Positions 6,532 through 8,818 of a stretch of 8,818 nt of DNA are shown piece after piece. Under the pieces are notes generated by a model. The model did no database searches. It was not told the DNA's origin and was given only the letters and a program-made list of their open reading frames with translations. The position numbers and the translations under genes are program-made. This DNA is from Bordetella parapertussis (GTDB taxonomy: Bacteria; Pseudomonadota; Gammaproteobacteria; Burkholderiales; Burkholderiaceae_D), in the NCBI GenBank assembly GCA_945867725.1, contig CAMBJI010000066.1, forward strand, positions 1-8,818, written 5' to 3'. Each line of letters opens with the position of its first letter. The stretch's first letter is position 1.

Positions 6532-7338
6532 ATGACCGATATTACCCCGCTTTATGCCGCGCCCGATCTGGCCGAACAGGCCTATCGCGCCATCATCGAC
6601 GCCATCTGCGATGGTCGTTATGTGGCCGGTCAGCGCATCACGCAAGAGGCGCTGGCCGAGAGTCTGGCGGTGTCGCGTCAGCCCATCCTCCAAGCCCTTT
6701 TGCTGTTGAAGCGTGACGGGCTGGTGATTGATGCCGGTGGCCGCGGCGTGATGGTGGCCCCATTGACCGCAGACCATATCGCCAATCTTTATCAGGTTCG
6801 TTCTGTACTTGATGGGCTGGCTGCCCGCGAGGCTGCGCGGCGTCAGGCCAATTTGTCGTTTCGCCTGATTGGTGCAGGTCGAGCCGCCACCCGAGGTCGG
6901 GATCTACGCGCGATGATCGAGGCCGATATCGCCTTTCACCGAGCAATCTATGAAGCCGCCGGTAACCCCCTTCTGCTGCAAGCGGCCGAGCGTAACTGGA
7001 ACCATATACGCCGCATCATGGGCGCGACCCTCAGTCAGGCCGGCGCGCGCCACGCGGTCTGGGATGAACATGAAAAAATGTTGGAGCTGATCGTTTCTGG
7101 CAGACCGGACGCGGCTCAGCAGCAGGCCTTGCTGCATTGTGAAAAAGCGGGTGAGTCCTTGGTCGCTCGACTCGGGAGCCTCAACGATAGCGGCTCCGAT
7201 AAGACGATTCATAGTAGTCCTGATGCAAATCCTGGTTCCAGCTCCAGTTCCAGCTCCAGTTCCAGCTCCAGTTCCAGTCCCAATTCAAACTCAAATTCCA
7301 ATTTACCTTCAGATACTCACCAGAGGAGACAGGCATGA
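6532..7338 (+). CDS. FCD-family GntR transcriptional regulator with serine-rich C-terminal tail
   Basis: This is a DNA-binding repressor or activator, probably of the surrounding catabolic genes, responding to an organic-acid ligand. Residues 11-75 form the winged HTH, with 'RITQEALAESLAVSRQPILQALLLLKRDGLV' as the recognition region. Residues about 80-215 form the all-helical FCD ligand domain with the usual metal-binding set, Asp132, His136, His180 and His202. The FCD domain ends near residue 215, where family members normally stop. Here about 50 extra residues follow, including 14 consecutive serines (236-249) and an Asn-Ser alternation, coded by a 6-bp repeat tract. The ATG at 6532 gives a normal N-terminus, though no SD is evident. 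The stop overlaps the downstream oxygenase start (ATGA), implying coupled translation. A palindrome just upstream is a likely operator. The ligand cannot be read from the sequence. Confidence 0.88.
   Translation: MTDITPLYAAPDLAEQAYRAIIDAICDGRYVAGQRITQEALAESLAVSRQPILQALLLLKRDGLVIDAGGRGVMVAPLTADHIANLYQVRSVLDGLAAREAARRQANLSFRLIGAGRAATRGRDLRAMIEADIAFHRAIYEAAGNPLLLQAAERNWNHIRRIMGATLSQAGARHAVWDEHEKMLELIVSGRPDAAQQQALLHCEKAGESLVARLGSLNDSGSDKTIHSSPDANPGSSSSSSSSSSSSSSPNSNSNSNLPSDTHQRRQA
7237..7302. repeat. 6/12-bp tandem repeat coding for poly-Ser in the GntR tail
   Basis: Bases 7237-7278 are three copies of the 12-mer tccagctccagt plus a final tccagt, giving 14 serine codons. The 6-bp rhythm continues in diverged form to 7302 (cccaat, tcaaac, tcaaat, tccaat), coding for Pro-Asn then Ser-Asn alternation. 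The whole tract is 66 bp, 11 hexamers. The frame survives any hexamer gain or loss. It lies about 30 bp before the SD of the next gene. Confidence 0.85.
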
Positions 7339-8186
7339 AACTCACCCAAGAACAACTCGATCAGTTCGACCGTGACGGTTATCTGTTCTTCCCGTCGCAC
7401 TTCACGCCGGAAGAAATGAAAACCCTCACCGACGAAGTGCCAAACCTGTATGCACAGGACCGCGCGGAAAATATTCGCGAGAAGGGCAAGACAGCGGTGC
7501 GCACCAATTTCGCCGCGCACATGTACAGCGAGCCCTTTGCACGATTGGCGCGTCATCCGCGTATGGTCAAGCCGGTCGAGCAATTGTTCGACGAAAAGCT
7601 CTACATGCACCAGTTCAAGGTTAACGGCAAAATGGCCTTTGACGGCGACATCTGGCAGTGGCATCAGGATTACGGCACTTGGCTCAATGATGATCAGATG
7701 CCCGAAGCGCGCGCGATGAATGTCGCGATCTTCCTTGATGAAGTTAATGAGTTCAACGGCCCGCTGATGTTCATTCCCGGCAGCCACAAGATGGGCGCGC
7801 TCGAAGCAGGGCACGATACCTCGACCACCAGCTATCCGCTCTGGACCATCAGCAATGACAACATCCGCACGCTGGTCGACCAGGGCGGCATCGTTGCACC
7901 GAAAGGCCCTGCGGGTTCCATGCTGCTCTTCCACGGCTGTCTGGTCCATGGCTCTGCGCCTAACCTGTCGCCTTGGAATCGCGTGACCGTGTACTTGAGT
8001 TTGTGCGCGGTATCGAACCACATTCGTCGCTTCAAGCGTGCCGGTTATATAGCGCATCGCGACTTCACACCAATCGAGTGTTTGCCGGACGATTGCCTAG
8101 TTAAGTCCTACCCCGTTGATCTGCCGTGGAAAGACGGCACGCCGGTCAGCGAGCAGCACGGTATGCCTGACGGCATGGCCGCCTGA
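7335..8186 (+). CDS. PhyH-family Fe(II)/2-oxoglutarate dioxygenase
   Basis: The 283-residue product belongs to the phytanoyl-CoA dioxygenase (PhyH) family of cytoplasmic non-haem iron oxygenases, which hydroxylate a substrate while converting 2-oxoglutarate to succinate and CO2. It has the N-terminal 'QLDQFDRDGYLFFPSHFTPEEM' typical of the family, the iron-binding H-x-D at His110/Asp112 in 'WQWHQDYGTW', a core 'MNVAIFLDEVNEFNGPLMFIPGSHK' (128-152), and the distal 'HGSAPNLSPWNR' with His205 (iron) and Arg216 (2-oxoglutarate). All key residues are present, so it should be active. The start ATG overlaps the gntR stop and has GAGGAG six bases upstream. The oxidoreductase gene begins 14 bp after its stop. 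The substrate is unknown; many bacterial PhyH proteins do not act on CoA esters, and this one is not recognisably ectoine hydroxylase. Confidence 0.85.
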   Translation: MKLTQEQLDQFDRDGYLFFPSHFTPEEMKTLTDEVPNLYAQDRAENIREKGKTAVRTNFAAHMYSEPFARLARHPRMVKPVEQLFDEKLYMHQFKVNGKMAFDGDIWQWHQDYGTWLNDDQMPEARAMNVAIFLDEVNEFNGPLMFIPGSHKMGALEAGHDTSTTSYPLWTISNDNIRTLVDQGGIVAPKGPAGSMLLFHGCLVHGSAPNLSPWNRVTVYLSLCAVSNHIRRFKRAGYIAHRDFTPIECLPDDCLVKSYPVDLPWKDGTPVSEQHGMPDGMAA

Positions 8187-8200
8187 GTCCGGGGATATCG

Positions 8201-8818
8201 ATGAATCTTTTCGCAAAACTGCAGCAGCGCGCTGCAGACGGCAAACCTGTGCGCGTAGGCATGATAGGCGCGGGCAAGTTTGGCTCGATGTATCTATCGC
8301 AGGTGCCGCGCACGCCGGGCATACACATGGTCGGCATTGCTGACCTCTCGCCCGATCGTGCCAAAGCGGCCTTGCGCAATGTGGGCTGGAAAGAGGACAG
8401 CTTCACAGCAACCTCGCTCGAGTCTGCGGCAAAGCAGGGCAACACCGCCATCATTGATGACGGTATGGCGCTGATCAAATCACCGCACATCGACATCATC
8501 ATCGATGCAACCGGTAATCCTGCCATCGGCATCGCGCATGTGCTGACCTGCTGCGAGCATGGCAAACACATCGTGATGGTGAACGTGGAGGCCGATGCAC
8601 TCGCCGGTCCACTGCTCAAGAAACGCGCCGACGAAGCGGGCATCGTGTATTCACTTGCGTATGGTGATCAGCCTGCTTTGATTTGCGAAATGGTCGATTG
8701 GGCCCGTGCCGCCGGTTTCTCGGTGGTGGCTGCAGGTAAGGGCACCAAGTATTTGTCGAGTTATCACAGCTCCACGCCGGATACGGTATGGCAGCACTAC
8801 GGCCTGACCGCCGAAGAT
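8201..8818 (+). CDS. Homoserine-dehydrogenase-like (COG4091 / DXR-like) NAD(P) oxidoreductase, 3' end missing
   Basis: The frame is open from the ATG at 8201 (GGGGA five bases upstream) to the right edge, 206 codons without a stop, so the C-terminus lies outside. After a short leader it has the Rossmann dinucleotide motif 'VGMIGAGKFGSMY' (about residues 19-31), then 'MVGIADLSPDRAKAAL', 'IDIIIDATGNPAIGI', 'HIVMVNVEADALAGPLL', 'GIVYSLAYGDQPALICEMVDWARAAGF' and 'VVAAGKGTKYL'. This order matches the COG4091 predicted homoserine dehydrogenases, which usually continue to about 430 residues with a C-terminal SAF domain. Some relatives are the DXR-like (DRL, DXR-II) enzymes first described in Brucella; most have no known substrate. 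Its place behind the oxygenase suggests it oxidises or reduces the hydroxylated product. The family call is fairly sure, function unknown. Confidence 0.8.
   Translation, partial: MNLFAKLQQRAADGKPVRVGMIGAGKFGSMYLSQVPRTPGIHMVGIADLSPDRAKAALRNVGWKEDSFTATSLESAAKQGNTAIIDDGMALIKSPHIDIIIDATGNPAIGIAHVLTCCEHGKHIVMVNVEADALAGPLLKKRADEAGIVYSLAYGDQPALICEMVDWARAAGFSVVAAGKGTKYLSSYHSSTPDTVWQHYGLTAED

Noticed and set aside
7317..8057. 246-codon open frame on the minus strand opposite the oxygenase gene
   Set aside because: It is antisense to a gene with complete PhyH motifs and has no recognisable domain. High-GC codon bias readily opens this frame.
7335..8186. Ectoine hydroxylase (EctD)
   Set aside because: The PhyH fold motifs are shared, but the sequence around the H-x-D ('WQWHQDYGTW') does not read like EctD, and there are no ect genes nearby.

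Overview
The window looks like a chromosomal segment of a betaproteobacterium, probably Burkholderiales. This is inferred from the moderately high GC, the Kup and methyltransferase protein styles, the FCD-GntR and CaiB/CitE catabolic genes, and a dispersed hairpin repeat of a type common in beta- and gammaproteobacteria. The species cannot be named from the sequence alone.

Left part (1-3163), household genes. The window opens inside the C-terminal end of a SAM-dependent methyltransferase-like gene (+). It converges on a complete Kup-type potassium transporter (-). A 272-bp gap follows, carrying a short hairpin repeat and palindromes but no gene. Next is a secreted single-haem DUF3365/Tll0287-like c-type cytochrome (-), with a good -10 box just upstream.

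Right part (3344-8818), a catabolic locus entirely on the + strand. Three genes encode a FAS1/HTD2-type MaoC-fold hydratase (mesaconyl-C4-CoA / itaconyl-CoA hydratase type), a class III CaiB/BaiF CoA-transferase and a CitE-like lyase (citramalyl-CoA lyase type). Together they fit C5-dicarboxylate breakdown: itaconate or mesaconate is activated to its CoA thioester, hydrated to citramalyl-CoA, and cleaved to acetyl-CoA and pyruvate. The lyase ATG follows the transferase stop codon directly. After a 102-bp gap comes an FCD-family GntR regulator preceded by a perfect 12-bp palindrome, a likely operator. The regulator's stop overlaps the start of a phytanoyl-CoA-dioxygenase-family (PhyH) Fe(II)/2-oxoglutarate oxygenase (ATGA overlap). 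The oxygenase is followed after 14 bp by a homoserine-dehydrogenase-like (COG4091, DXR-like) NAD(P) oxidoreductase that runs off the right edge.

The most unusual features are three independent short tandem-repeat tracts within about 3 kb of this locus. They are 10-bp units in the leader of the CoA-transferase gene, 9-bp units encoding a Pro/Thr-rich extra N-terminus on the lyase, and 6/12-bp units encoding a 14-serine run in an extra C-terminal tail on the GntR regulator. The pairing of an oxygenase and an oxidoreductase of unknown substrate with a complete citramalyl-CoA route suggests an undescribed feeder pathway, but this is inference.
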